A stretch of DNA of 64,000 nucleotides from the NCBI GenBank assembly GCA_902801175.1, contig CADCHF010000017.1, forward strand, positions 46,243 to 110,242. The letters run 5' to 3'. The translations under genes were made by a program, and so were the position numbers. The number at the start of each line of letters is the position of its first letter. Position 1 is the stretch's first letter. Under the pieces are notes generated by a model, which worked only from the letters and a program-made list of their open reading frames with translations, was not told where the DNA came from and made no database searches. The stretch is from an uncultured Coriobacteriaceae bacterium (GTDB lineage: Bacteria; Actinomycetota; Coriobacteriia; Coriobacteriales; Atopobiaceae). This document shows, piece after piece, positions 34,160 to 43,049 of this stretch.

Positions 34160-34816
34160 CTAATACAGCCGCTCAAAGGTCTCGTAGTGGTCCGCCGTGT
34201 AGTAGATGAGCCCATCGCTGGAGAACACTATGCGCTCCGGCCCACGAAAACCACCGTGGTAGTTGATGTCGCATTCCGTCCACTGGCGTCCGCGCTTGTC
34301 GGGCAGCTCGCCATCGTCGTTGTAGTATCGGCTGCCGCCAATGCTCATGCCTGGGCAAACCTCATCAAGGTTGCCTTCCGATGCAACCCAACCGCGATCG
34401 CGTGCCTTTGTCTTGCTAATGAAGTTGCCAGGAAGCCGCCCGTAGGTGTGGATGTAAAGGGCCACCTCGTCCTTTGAGGTGTACCAACCGTCTTCATCGA
34501 CTGTGGGGCCGCGAGTGGGGGCAACGGTTGTGGACCCGCTGTCGTCGGAAGTTGTATCAACCTGCGACGACGGACTCTCGGTGTCCTCATCCTCCGCGGT
34601 AGTTTGCTCGTCGGAGGTCTCGTCCACCGTGGTATAGCCTTGCTCGCTAGCGGTCTCTTGGTCTTTGGTCTGCTCGATAGCTTCGCCATCGGCATTGCGG
34701 CTCACATCGTTTCGGCCATTGAGCCAACCCATGAAAAAGCCCACGGCAAGCACCACCAAAAAGGCGATGAGTCGTGTTCTAAAGTCAGCGCGAGAGATGT
34801 CTGAGCTGTTCTTCAT
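34160..34816 (-). CDS. Barnase-like ribonuclease, membrane-anchored or secreted
   Basis: The 218-residue protein has an N-terminal hydrophobic helix (about 16-34, LIAFLVVLAVGFFMGWL), a long Asp/Glu/Thr/Ser-rich linker (about 38-105) and a C-terminal barnase domain. Active-site residues are all present: Glu181 in TECDINY, Arg191/Arg195 in RGPERIVF and His210 in DHYETF; the LPGNFISKTKARDRGW and GNLDEVCPG segments match the family. No signal-peptidase site is obvious, so it may stay anchored. The ribosome-binding site is poor. First gene of the unit. Confidence 0.9.
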   Translation of the reverse strand: MKNSSDISRADFRTRLIAFLVVLAVGFFMGWLNGRNDVSRNADGEAIEQTKDQETASEQGYTTVDETSDEQTTAEDEDTESPSSQVDTTSDDSGSTTVAPTRGPTVDEDGWYTSKDEVALYIHTYGRLPGNFISKTKARDRGWVASEGNLDEVCPGMSIGGSRYYNDDGELPDKRGRQWTECDINYHGGFRGPERIVFSSDGLIYYTADHYETFERLY

Positions 34817-35148
34817 GGGCCAAGTGTAGCGCAACTATCATATAAAACAGCTGTTAGACGGCGTAAGGAGTCACGACAGCGCCAAATTGCTCCAATGGTG
34901 GGCACCGCGTTCTCAGCTAACTGCTAACTGCATAACATCAAACATTTCTGAGTTTTCACACGCTCTCACAACATTTGTCACAACTACTGCTCAAACACGC
35001 ACAAAAGGCGTGAAAAAATCCCTCATCCTATGACTTTCTCCTGCTTGTATCCGTAGACGGCCCCTTTATGTCGGTAGACTGCGCTAACATAGGTAATGTG
35101 CCAAGAATGGCACCACTATGGGACAGCCAATCCTTAATGGAGGCCTAT
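34817..35148. other. Divergent intergenic region barnase / glmU
   Basis: About 330 relatively AT-rich nt carrying both promoters. A GGAGG site (35139-35143) precedes glmU. I see no RNA gene. Confidence 0.5.
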
Positions 35149-36564
35149 ATGTCAATGACCGCGATCGTCCTCGCTGCAGGCGAGGGAACGCGTATGAAGT
35201 CCCGTCACCCCAAGGTCGCACATAAGCTTTTGGATAAGCCGCTGGTTTGGTGGCCGGTCAACGCTGCACGCGAGGCCGGTGCCGACCGCATTGTGGTAGT
35301 TGTGGGCCACGGGGCAGACGAGGTACGAGCCATCTTTGCAAACGACCCAGACGTAGAGTGCGTTGAGCAGACCGAGCGCCTTGGCACCGGCCACGCCATG
35401 ATGTGCGTGCGCGACGCCCTCGGCGCCTTCCAGGGCCCGACCGTCGTCCTCTACGGCGACACGCCACTCATGCGTGCGGAGACCATCCGCTCGCTTGTCA
35501 ACGAGACCAAGGCAAACCACAACGCTTGCACGGTGCTCACCATGAGCCCCGCGGACCCCACCGGCTACGGCCGCATCAAGCGTGACGCCAACGGCGGCGT
35601 GGTGGCCATCATCGAGCACAAGGACTGCACCCCCGAGGAGCAGGCCACGCTCACCGAGTGCAACTCGGGCATCTACTGCTTCTGCGGTCGTCGCCTCACC
35701 GAGAACATCGACAAGATTGGCAACGACAACGCGCAGGGCGAGTACTACCTCACCGACATGGTCGGCATCTACCACGAGATGGGCGAGCCCGTCTCGGCCC
35801 TCCTTGCTGCCGACGACAGCGAGCTTTTGGGCGTCAACTCGCGCGTTCAGCTCGCCCAGGTGACCAAGATCATGCAGCGCCGCATCAACGAGCAGCTCAT
35901 GGCCTCTGGCGTCACCATGCTCGACCCCGATCAGGTCTGGGTTGGCCCTGAGGTTAGCGTTGGCCAGGACAGCGAGCTCCTCCCCCAGACCATGCTTTGG
36001 GGCAAGACCTCCATCGGCGAGGACTGCGTCATTGGTCCCAACACGCGCCTCACCAACGTCACCGTGGCCGACGGTGCCTCTGTTGAGGAGACCGTGGGCT
36101 ACGACACCGTCATCGAGAGCGGCGTCACCGTTGGCCCGCGTGCCTACCTGCGTCCGGGCACTCATCTGCTCAAGAACGCACATGTGGGCACCCACGTCGA
36201 GATCAAGAACTCGACGATTGGCGAGGGCTCCAAGGTGCCCCACCTCTCCTACATTGGCGACACCCAGATGGGCTCTGGCGTCAACATTGGCGCAGGCTCC
36301 ATTACCTGCAACTATGACGGCGTCTTTAAGCATCGCACCACCATTGGCAACGATGTCTTTGTTGGGTCTGACACCATGATGGTGGCACCCGTGGCCATTG
36401 GCGACGGCGCCCTTGTTGGTGCAAGCAGCTGCATCACCGAGGACGTTCCTGCGGGCGCCCTCGCGGTCGAGCGCAGCGAACAGGTCATGATCGAAGGTTA
36501 TGCAACCAAGCGTATGAGCAGGCTGAAGGAAGAGAAAGCGCGCGGCGAGAGAGCGGAGAGGTAG
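35149..36564 (+). CDS. glmU: Bifunctional GlmU (GlcN-1-P acetyltransferase / UDP-GlcNAc pyrophosphorylase)
   Basis: Makes UDP-GlcNAc, the precursor of peptidoglycan and other envelope polymers. The 471-residue protein has the uridyltransferase domain (about 1-230; LAAGEGTRMKS, GTGHAM, LYGDTPLM) and a left-handed beta-helix acetyltransferase domain (about 255-455) with hexapeptide turns and the active-site region around IGAGSITCNYDG. The chosen ATG at 35149 follows GGAGG; the frame is open further upstream. The stop is immediately followed by the prs ATG, so the two genes are coupled. Confidence 0.96.
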   Translation: MSMTAIVLAAGEGTRMKSRHPKVAHKLLDKPLVWWPVNAAREAGADRIVVVVGHGADEVRAIFANDPDVECVEQTERLGTGHAMMCVRDALGAFQGPTVVLYGDTPLMRAETIRSLVNETKANHNACTVLTMSPADPTGYGRIKRDANGGVVAIIEHKDCTPEEQATLTECNSGIYCFCGRRLTENIDKIGNDNAQGEYYLTDMVGIYHEMGEPVSALLAADDSELLGVNSRVQLAQVTKIMQRRINEQLMASGVTMLDPDQVWVGPEVSVGQDSELLPQTMLWGKTSIGEDCVIGPNTRLTNVTVADGASVEETVGYDTVIESGVTVGPRAYLRPGTHLLKNAHVGTHVEIKNSTIGEGSKVPHLSYIGDTQMGSGVNIGAGSITCNYDGVFKHRTTIGNDVFVGSDTMMVAPVAIGDGALVGASSCITEDVPAGALAVERSEQVMIEGYATKRMSRLKEEKARGERAER

Positions 36565-37560
36565 ATGTACACAGACCTGAGCAAGCCACTAAACGTTGAG
36601 AAGAACATCAAGCTCTACACTGGTACGGGCAACCATGCCCTGGCAGCAAGGATTGCCAACAAGCTGGGCCTCGAGATCAGTGGCCTAGAGCTCTCTAAGT
36701 TTGCAAACGGCGAGGTCTACGCACGCTTTGACGAGTCCGTGCGCGGCGACGAGGTCTTCATCATCCAGTCCATGTCGGGTCAGAACGTCAACGACCTGCT
36801 GATGGAGCTGCTCATTGCCACCGACGCCGCAAAGCGCGCAAGCGCCGCCAGCGTCACCGCAGTTATCCCCCACTACGCCTACGCTCGCCAGGACCGCAAG
36901 GCCGCCTCGCGCGAGCCCATCACCGCACGTCTCGTGGCAAACCTACTCGAGACCGCCGGCGTTGACCGCGTGATCACGCTCGACCTGCACCAGAGCCAGA
37001 TCCAGGGCTTCTTTGACATCCCCGTGACGCACCTCACCGCCCTCTACCTGTTTGGCGACTACTTCAAGTCCAAAAACTTCGACTGGGACAACACCGTCGT
37101 GGTCTCGCCTGACGCCGGCCGCGCCAAGCATGCCAAGAAGCTCTCCGACTACCTGGGCTGCAGCCTGGCCATTGCCCACAAGGGCCGTCCGCGCCACAAC
37201 GTGGCCGAGGTCATGAGCCTCATTGGCGACATCAAGGGCAAGACCTGCATCATCAACGACGACATGATCGACACTGCCGGCACGCTCGTGGGCTCCATGA
37301 ACGAGCTCAAGCGTCAGGGTGCGGGCGACATCTACGTATGCGCCACCCACGGCATCTTTAGCGGCCCTGCCATCACGCGCCTGCAGGAGGCCCCCATCGA
37401 GGAGTGCGTGGTCACCGACGCCATCCCCTGCTTCATGGCCGACCGCCCCGGCTCCAAGATCAAGACGATCAGCGTGGCCGACGAGCTCGCCGAGGCAATT
37501 CACCACGTGTACGTGAACGAGCCCACCACCGACATCTTTGGTGGCGACCTCAACCTGTAG
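36565..37560 (+). CDS. prs: Ribose-phosphate pyrophosphokinase
   Basis: Makes PRPP from ribose 5-phosphate and ATP, feeding the Trp, His, purine and pyrimidine (PyrE, 39.1 kb) routes. The 331-residue protein shows SKFANGEVYARF near residue 45, YARQDRKAASREP near 110, DLHQSQIQGFFDIPVTHL near 140, and the PRPP loop NDDMIDTAGT near 232. GAGAGG before the start lies within the end of glmU. Gene order glmU-prs is common in Gram-positive bacteria. Confidence 0.96.
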   Translation: MYTDLSKPLNVEKNIKLYTGTGNHALAARIANKLGLEISGLELSKFANGEVYARFDESVRGDEVFIIQSMSGQNVNDLLMELLIATDAAKRASAASVTAVIPHYAYARQDRKAASREPITARLVANLLETAGVDRVITLDLHQSQIQGFFDIPVTHLTALYLFGDYFKSKNFDWDNTVVVSPDAGRAKHAKKLSDYLGCSLAIAHKGRPRHNVAEVMSLIGDIKGKTCIINDDMIDTAGTLVGSMNELKRQGAGDIYVCATHGIFSGPAITRLQEAPIEECVVTDAIPCFMADRPGSKIKTISVADELAEAIHHVYVNEPTTDIFGGDLNL

Positions 37561-37587
37561 TTGCTCTCTAGCGCAAGTCGCTTCAAC

Positions 37588-37619
37588 GGGCGCCGGCACT
37601 CACCAGGGTGTCGGCGCCC
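37588..37619 (+). terminator. Hairpin after prs
   Basis: GGGCGCCGGCAC pairs with GTGTCGGCGCCC (one mismatch), 8-nt loop; only two T follow, so termination may be weak. Confidence 0.6.
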
Positions 37620-37845
37620 TTGCACCAAACTCGTAAGTCTCGAACCAAACGGCTCGCAATCTACCTCAATGCGAGACGCAAAGCGTGCGACGCCATCACC
37701 TATGCAAGCACCGTTTGCCCCAATTACGATAAGATGGTCAACCTACAGGAAAGCCACGTTGGAATCGAGCGGTAGGTGTGCTGCTTGAGCCCACCTCCGA
37801 CGAGCATCGACACATAGCCGGCAACATCAAATAGGATCTAACGCC

Positions 37846-38355
37846 ATGGACCCACGCACCAATAAGGAGCTCATCTTCGCCAGAAAGGTTGCCCTGGCCG
37901 GCGCCATTGTCATGGTGCTCTTCTCCGTTGTTACTTTTATCGCCGTTATCGTTGTCTATCTCGCCTATCGGCAAGTCGGGATCACTGAAACGTATTCAAG
38001 TACATGGTGGCTTAGATCCATGCTCAGCGAATCTTTTGCCTTCGCATCGCTCTGTTCGCTCTCAAGATTTCTGCTGCTGTTTTCCAGCAGCAGCAGATCG
38101 AACTTTCGCAAGCTCTCAAATGCTCTCCTGGTATCGGGAGTCACAATGCTTGCAAGACAGGCTTGCAGCTCTGGTCTTAAGCCCCTTGAAGAAGAGATCT
38201 TCATTATCACCGATCCTATTCCCATAGCCCTCATTCCAGATGACAGCGCTCCAATCCGAATGCTTCCCATCGCCTTTTCCGTTTTTCTGCTCTGCGTCAT
38301 AGCACTGCTTAGGTACATGGAAGACCTTAGGGAAGACTCGGAGTCCATCGTGTAG
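37846..38355 (+). CDS. Small two-helix membrane protein, unknown
   Basis: The 169-residue product has a hydrophobic helix near 15-40 (VALAGAIVMVLFSVVTFIAVIVVYLAY), a mixed middle with a Ser-rich stretch (LLLFSSSSRSNF) and a second hydrophobic helix near 142-155 (FSVFLLCVIALL). I recognise no family. It lies 44 nt upstream of pth in the same direction. The coding sequence is less GC-biased at third positions than its neighbours, so it may be a recent arrival or a poorly constrained gene. Confidence 0.6.
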   Translation: MDPRTNKELIFARKVALAGAIVMVLFSVVTFIAVIVVYLAYRQVGITETYSSTWWLRSMLSESFAFASLCSLSRFLLLFSSSSRSNFRKLSNALLVSGVTMLARQACSSGLKPLEEEIFIITDPIPIALIPDDSAPIRMLPIAFSVFLLCVIALLRYMEDLREDSESIV

Positions 38356-38398
38356 CGATCGGGAGCAGTAGCGCCCTTTTACAGTTATTGGAGGAAGG

Positions 38399-38983
38399 AT
38401 GGCCCAACAGCCACAACCAGCGGAGATACGCATTGTGTGCGGCCTCGGCAACCCCGGAGCAGAATATGCGCTCACGCGCCACAATGCCGGTTTTGCCACT
38501 GTTGACGCCCTGGCGCAACGCTATGGCGTGCGCTACTGGAAGAGCGAGGGTGGCTGCGACGTGGCAACCATCAAGCTGCGTGCCGGTGCAGACGTGCGGG
38601 AGGTCATGCTCGCCAAGCCACAGAGCTACATGAACACAAGTGGCGGGCCGCTCTCAAAGCTCGCCCGCGCGCACAAGGTAAAGCCTGCCGAGATACTGGT
38701 CGTGCACGATGAGGTGGACCTGCCCGAGGGAAAGATCCAGGTGAAGTTTGGTGGCGGGCTCAATGCGCATAACGGGCTCAGGTCCATTGCCGACAAGCTT
38801 GGCACCAGGGACTTTTGCCGTGTGCGCTGCGGAATTGGCCGACCGCCTGGAAAGATGAGCGTGGCAGACTATGCGCTTCGAAAGCTCAAGGGCAACTTTG
38901 CCGAGGAGTTCTCGGTGCTTGCCGAGGAGGCCGCCGATACGGTGGAGCGCTGCCTCGTACAGGGCGTGGCTTCGCAGCTCTAG
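38399..38983 (+). CDS. pth: Peptidyl-tRNA hydrolase (bacterial Pth1)
   Basis: Recycles tRNA from peptidyl-tRNA. The 194-residue protein has GLGNPGAEYALTRHNAGF (catalytic His in RHNAG), KPQSYMNTSGG and HDEVDLPEGKIQVKFGGGLNAHNGLRS with the active-site Asp and substrate-binding Asn. GGAGGAAGG precedes ATG 38399. A second, unrelated enzyme of the same activity (Pth2) is at 25.1 kb. Confidence 0.95.
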   Translation: MAQQPQPAEIRIVCGLGNPGAEYALTRHNAGFATVDALAQRYGVRYWKSEGGCDVATIKLRAGADVREVMLAKPQSYMNTSGGPLSKLARAHKVKPAEILVVHDEVDLPEGKIQVKFGGGLNAHNGLRSIADKLGTRDFCRVRCGIGRPPGKMSVADYALRKLKGNFAEEFSVLAEEAADTVERCLVQGVASQL

Positions 38984-39100
38984 CACCCCTGCAAGTGACC
39001 GACCTGCGCGTTGAATGGCGATGGCCTCTGGCGGCACCCGTGGCAAGGCTCATACCGTATGATGGTGCACGGCAAACCAACTCCAACAGAAGGGAGACCC

Positions 39101-39766
39101 ATGGAGGCCTACAAGCAGGAGTTCATTGAGTTCATGGTCGAGAGCAACGTGCTCAAGTTTGGCGACTTCACCCTTAAGAGCGGCCGCAAGTCACCGTTCT
39201 TCATGAACGCGGGCGCCTACGTGACCGGTGGCCAGCTCAAGAAGCTGGGCGAGGCCTATGCCCACGCCATCCACGACACCTTTGGCGACAACTTTGACGT
39301 GGTCTTTGGACCTGCCTACAAAGGCATTCCTCTGTCGGTCATTACCGCCATTGCCTATCACGAGCTCTACGGCAAGGAGATTCGTTACTGCAGCGACCGC
39401 AAGGAGGCCAAAGACCACGGTGCCGACAAGGGCCAGCTGCTTGGCGCAGAGCTGCACGACGGCGACCGTGTAGTGATTGTTGAGGACGTGACCACCAGCG
39501 GCAAGTCCATCGACGAGACCTATCCCAAGCTCAAGGCAGCGGCAGACGTTGAGGTTGTGGGACTCATGGTCTCCCTCAACCGCCAGGAGGTCGGCAAGAG
39601 CGGCACGATGGCCGCCATCGACGAGGTGAGCGAGAAGTACGGCTTCCCCACGGCTGCTATCGTGAGCATGAGCGAGGTTGTTGAGGCGCTCGGCGGCACC
39701 GTCATCACGCCGGAGCTCAAGGCTGCCATCGACGCCTACTACGAGCAGTACGGGGTCAAGGCATAG
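39101..39766 (+). CDS. pyrE: Orotate phosphoribosyltransferase
   Basis: Joins orotate to PRPP to make OMP in pyrimidine synthesis. The 221-residue protein has the loop LKSGRKSPFFMNAG near residue 22, FGPAYKGIPLSV near 67, and the PRPP-binding VVIVEDVTTSGKSIDE near 127. AAGGGAG lies before ATG 39101. It stands after pth with its own start region; other pyr genes are not in the window. Confidence 0.95.
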   Translation: MEAYKQEFIEFMVESNVLKFGDFTLKSGRKSPFFMNAGAYVTGGQLKKLGEAYAHAIHDTFGDNFDVVFGPAYKGIPLSVITAIAYHELYGKEIRYCSDRKEAKDHGADKGQLLGAELHDGDRVVIVEDVTTSGKSIDETYPKLKAAADVEVVGLMVSLNRQEVGKSGTMAAIDEVSEKYGFPTAAIVSMSEVVEALGGTVITPELKAAIDAYYEQYGVKA

Positions 39767-40289
39767 ACCGCCCTGCGCAGACTCGCTCTTTAGACGGCAA
39801 AGCATAAGAACATGAATTTGATATATATGCATCTATGTATAAGTTTAAGCGGTATTGCATAGTATTCTATATCTAGCTTTAGATAATGCAGCTGGACATT
39901 ACTCCCATCAACCTCGTTTGGTGGGAGTTATTTCATGATGGGGCGCTAGGTGTCGATCTGTGAGAGGGCGTCCAAGGGTCGGTATAGACTAGCACACCCA
40001 GTCAGGCCTCTGATTGTTGTCCTTCCTCGTGCACTAGCCTATTCGTCCCCTTGGCACGACCCCACCCACTCTCGAGTTCGACTCCGAGGCAAGCCATCTC
40101 GAATGCGCTAGTGCTGCACAATGCCGATTGCTCGCAAACCATAATAACTTTGATGCCTCGCCAAATAGGGAAGCGGGCACGTGAGAATCATCTCGCGTGC
40201 CCGCTCATCTCTTGTTTTGACACCTGCCGCCTAACCGCATGCGAAACTAGGCGTTGGGAATGTTGCTACATGCAAAGCCGTAAAAGGAA
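39767..40289. other. Intergenic region after pyrE with two hairpins
   Basis: An AT-rich stretch (39810-39890) holds nothing I recognise. A stem ACTCCCATCAA/TTTGGTGGGAGT (39901-39928) probably ends the pyrE message. A stronger stem AGCGGGCACGTGAGA/TCTCGCGTGCCCGCT (40172-40205) lies downstream of the minus-strand XRE gene. The rest shows no gene. Confidence 0.6.
40172..40205 (-). terminator. Hairpin downstream of the XRE regulator
   Basis: Fifteen-nt arms with one G-T pair and a 4-nt loop; followed on the minus strand by TCCC rather than a clean U-run. Confidence 0.6.
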
Positions 40290-40568
40290 CTAGCGACGAA
40301 GCCGAGAGGCTTTAATCCTCTTCTTTGCAAGCTCCTTCTGCATCTTCTCCTCTTCGTACTCCTCATCGGTGAGGTAGTCGACCAGGTCACCAGGCTTGCA
40401 CTCGAGGACCTCACACATGGCCTCGAGCGTGGAGAAGCGCATTCCACGAATCTTGCCGGTTTTTATATTGGACAGGTTCACGGTAGAGGTCCCAATGAGC
40501 GAGGCCAACTCGGTGGAGCTCATTCCACGCAAAGCAAGCATCCTGTCAAGCCGCATCACGATAGGCAT
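40290..40568 (-). CDS. XRE-family transcriptional regulator
   Basis: The 92-residue protein is one Cro/C1 helix-turn-helix: LDRMLALRGMSSTELASLIGTSTVNLSNIKTGKIRGMRFSTLEAMCEVLECKPGDLVDY, here quoted by parts — MSSTELASLIG is the first helix pair and STVNLSNIKTGK the recognition helix. The C-terminal 25 residues are highly charged (Lys/Glu/Arg). The family of small YozG-like regulators is common in Gram-positive bacteria. Located beside a glycosyltransferase gene; target unknown. Confidence 0.85.
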   Translation of the reverse strand: MPIVMRLDRMLALRGMSSTELASLIGTSTVNLSNIKTGKIRGMRFSTLEAMCEVLECKPGDLVDYLTDEEYEEEKMQKELAKKRIKASRLRR

Positions 40569-40711
40569 GGTGCCGCCCCTTCCTTTCCCCTTGAAGCAAT
40601 AGAGAGATTATTGCACCACTTGACCAGTTTTGACGCAGAAACTGCCATAAATGCCGAAAATCTTTTGATGAATACTCTTCTCGTTCACAAAAGGGTGCAA
40701 AAGGAACGTGA

Positions 40712-41782
40712 TTAGCGATTTGCCTTAAGTGTTGCGAAGACCTTGGTGTTATGCCTTTTTACAAATGAGATAAAGACGCCCTCTTGATATGCAAGCCTCG
40801 CATTGCGTGCTTTGATAGGCATGAGCATCGTGCGCATCATACGGCTACGCGGATGGGCCGTTGCAACAGCAAGTTGCGCGCGATCGCTCGTGATCATGGT
40901 CTCTATCTGAGTAAGCTTCTCTTTGGTCGAAAGCTTGCAGGCTGGGTTGCACACGTTTTCGATGCATCCAATGAGGCGCTCGATGTAGCGGCGCTGGACG
41001 ACCTCCATGCTAGCCGGATCACCCTCGAGCCCCCAATGGCGATAGAGGTCAAGCATCCAGCCGTGCTCCTCCTCGCGCTTCTCATACATATCGGGGCGCC
41101 AACGTGCCGTCTCGGACTCAGAGCGCTGCCTAATAAAGTGGTAGTAAGCCTGCTCAATGACGCCCACACGCTCTATGTCGCGAATGTAGTCGAGCACAAA
41201 GGGGAAGTCGTCCCAGAAGGTGGGACGGAAGCGAACGTTGAGCCTCTCGATGCGCTCGCGCACAAAGAGCTTGTTCCAAGGGGTATAAAAGAGGTTCTGG
41301 TCAAAGAGCTGCCATGCCGCTGCCCTAAACTCTTGCTGAGTGGGATAGATGGCGCTGGGACGGCTCTTTGTCTCAGAGGTGTACTCGCCGTTGTTGCCGT
41401 AGTAGGTGTCAATGTAGAACCCACAAACAACCAGGTCGAGCATGCTTCGCTCGGCCAAAGACACCATGTCTTCAAGCATACGAGGCTCAGCCCAGTCATC
41501 GGCATCCATGAAGTAGATATAGGTACCGCGCGCACGGTCGAGCGCATAGTTACGCGCCGCTGGGGCACCACCATTCTCGTTGTGGTAGACCGTGATGCGA
41601 TAGTCGCGCTCGGCCATAAGATCAAGCACACGACCCGTGTCATCGGTTGACCCGTCGTCCACAACCAGCACCTCATAATTGCGCAGGGTCTGGTTTTGCA
41701 AGCTCTCGACGGCACGACGAACATACTGGCCCACGTTATAGGCCGGTATGATAATCGAGACGAGAGGTTGCGATGGGGTCAT
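40712..41782 (-). CDS. Family 2 glycosyltransferase
   Basis: Transfers a sugar from a nucleotide donor to an envelope glycan. The 356-residue protein has the GT-A fold: VSIIIPAYNVGQYVRRAVES near residue 8, VVDDGSTDDTG near 42, NGGAPAARNYALDRA near 73 and the metal-binding DADDW near 96. PWNKLFVRE near 180 is the typical acceptor region motif. The C-terminal 120 residues are polar and helical without transmembrane segments. The ATG at 41782 follows AGGAGA; an in-frame TTG 12 codons earlier lacks a site. Donor and acceptor are not predictable. Confidence 0.9.
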   Translation of the reverse strand: MTPSQPLVSIIIPAYNVGQYVRRAVESLQNQTLRNYEVLVVDDGSTDDTGRVLDLMAERDYRITVYHNENGGAPAARNYALDRARGTYIYFMDADDWAEPRMLEDMVSLAERSMLDLVVCGFYIDTYYGNNGEYTSETKSRPSAIYPTQQEFRAAAWQLFDQNLFYTPWNKLFVRERIERLNVRFRPTFWDDFPFVLDYIRDIERVGVIEQAYYHFIRQRSESETARWRPDMYEKREEEHGWMLDLYRHWGLEGDPASMEVVQRRYIERLIGCIENVCNPACKLSTKEKLTQIETMITSDRAQLAVATAHPRSRMMRTMLMPIKARNARLAYQEGVFISFVKRHNTKVFATLKANR

Positions 41783-41940
41783 GTTGGTATGTCTCCTGGC
41801 TTTTTCGCTTCGTTTCAAAACTTAAGACATTGGAGATTATCGCCCAGACTTGGCCCCTTTAAGTGGACGACGCGAGCACCGTCGGTGAATTCAGCAGATT
41901 CACAGAGATTAACGCGCTTACCACGAGAGGTGCGAGCGCC

Positions 41941-42930
41941 TTACAACACCAGTCCAATTGCGTTTACCACCAGGCCGCAAGCCACGCCAACCGCATAGAT
42001 AAAGCCAGCGATCTCGATGTTTTGTTGCGTGTCTGCATTGGTGCGGAAGAGCACCAAAAGGCCCATTCCGCCAGAGACGAGCAGACCAGCAAGCATGGGG
42101 CCGGTTGCAAGCGTACCCTCAAGGAAGAGCTGTGCGATGGCAACAGAGGCACCGCAGTTTGGAATAAGGCCTATGAGCGCCGCAAGGAAGGTGGCGCGAA
42201 CGGGATGGATGCCAAGTGCCGTTGCAAGCGCGTCCTGGCCCACCCATTCAATGACAAGGCCAAACAGTAGTGTAACCACAAAGATGAACAGCGTTACCTC
42301 AGCCGTATGCACCAGGGCACTGCGCACGATATGCCACCAGCGCCCATGAGGTCCATGATCATGAGAATGACCATGCGCGTGAGCATGCCCATGACCGTGG
42401 TCGTGATCATGGTGATGAACGTGGCTGTGACCCTCGGCTTCGGCTTCGCCCTCTTCCACGTCTGCACAATGGCAATGCGCCCTCTCGCAAAGCTCGGCGA
42501 TGTGCGGATGCCCATCTCCGGCCCTGTGAAGAGCACGCAGGATGACGTCGACAATGAGACCAACACCCACGCCAACCACGACCTTGATGCCAATGATTGA
42601 GCCCAAGCGACCAACCTGCGCGCCGTATGCCAAAAACACTGGGATGAGCTCGTCCGAGGTAGAAAGGATGACGGCAACAAGGGTTCCTGCGCTAATGACG
42701 CGACCAGCATAGAGCGTGGCTGCCATGGCGCTAAAGCCGCACTGCGGCAGAGCTCCCAAAAGAGCACCCACAATAGGACCGCTCTTGTCGGCACGCGCAA
42801 TGATGCGTTCTGCGCTACCAGCGGTGCCATGCTCAATGGCCTCCATGACGATGTAGGTCAAAAGCAAAAAGGGTATGAGCTCAGCGGTGTCAAACACGCT
42901 GTCAATTAGTACGTCCCAAAGAAAGCCCAA
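41941..42930 (-). CDS. Putative 10-TM heavy-metal exporter (ArsP_2 family) with His-rich loop
   Basis: The 329-residue membrane protein matches the putative 10-TM metal exporter family (sometimes annotated as manganese transporter or arsenic efflux protein): LIPFLLLTYIVMEAIEH, the repeated core GALPQCGFSAMAATLYAGR near 62 and its counterpart GLIPNCGASVAIAQLF near 260. Between the two halves is a strongly His/Asp-rich cytoplasmic loop (residues about 145-198; repeats of H-D-H-G-H). Such loops bind zinc or copper. The cysteines in the PQCG and PNCG motifs probably take part in transport. Substrate is inferred only. Confidence 0.82.
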   Translation of the reverse strand: MGFLWDVLIDSVFDTAELIPFLLLTYIVMEAIEHGTAGSAERIIARADKSGPIVGALLGALPQCGFSAMAATLYAGRVISAGTLVAVILSTSDELIPVFLAYGAQVGRLGSIIGIKVVVGVGVGLIVDVILRALHRAGDGHPHIAELCERAHCHCADVEEGEAEAEGHSHVHHHDHDHGHGHAHAHGHSHDHGPHGRWWHIVRSALVHTAEVTLFIFVVTLLFGLVIEWVGQDALATALGIHPVRATFLAALIGLIPNCGASVAIAQLFLEGTLATGPMLAGLLVSGGMGLLVLFRTNADTQQNIEIAGFIYAVGVACGLVVNAIGLVL

Positions 42931-43049
42931 GTCATCCTCCCTGGTCAGTGGTCAAATAATCAGAGTACCCACTTGTGTCTTCCATGTGAGCTGCTCGCTC
43001 GCGTCATGGCCGCAATTTCACAATATGTAGGCAAATACCTGCGCTTCTG

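Noticed and set aside
35152..36333. 393-codon frame antisense to glmU
   Set aside because: Same shadow effect of GC-rich codons; no ribosome-binding site or motif.
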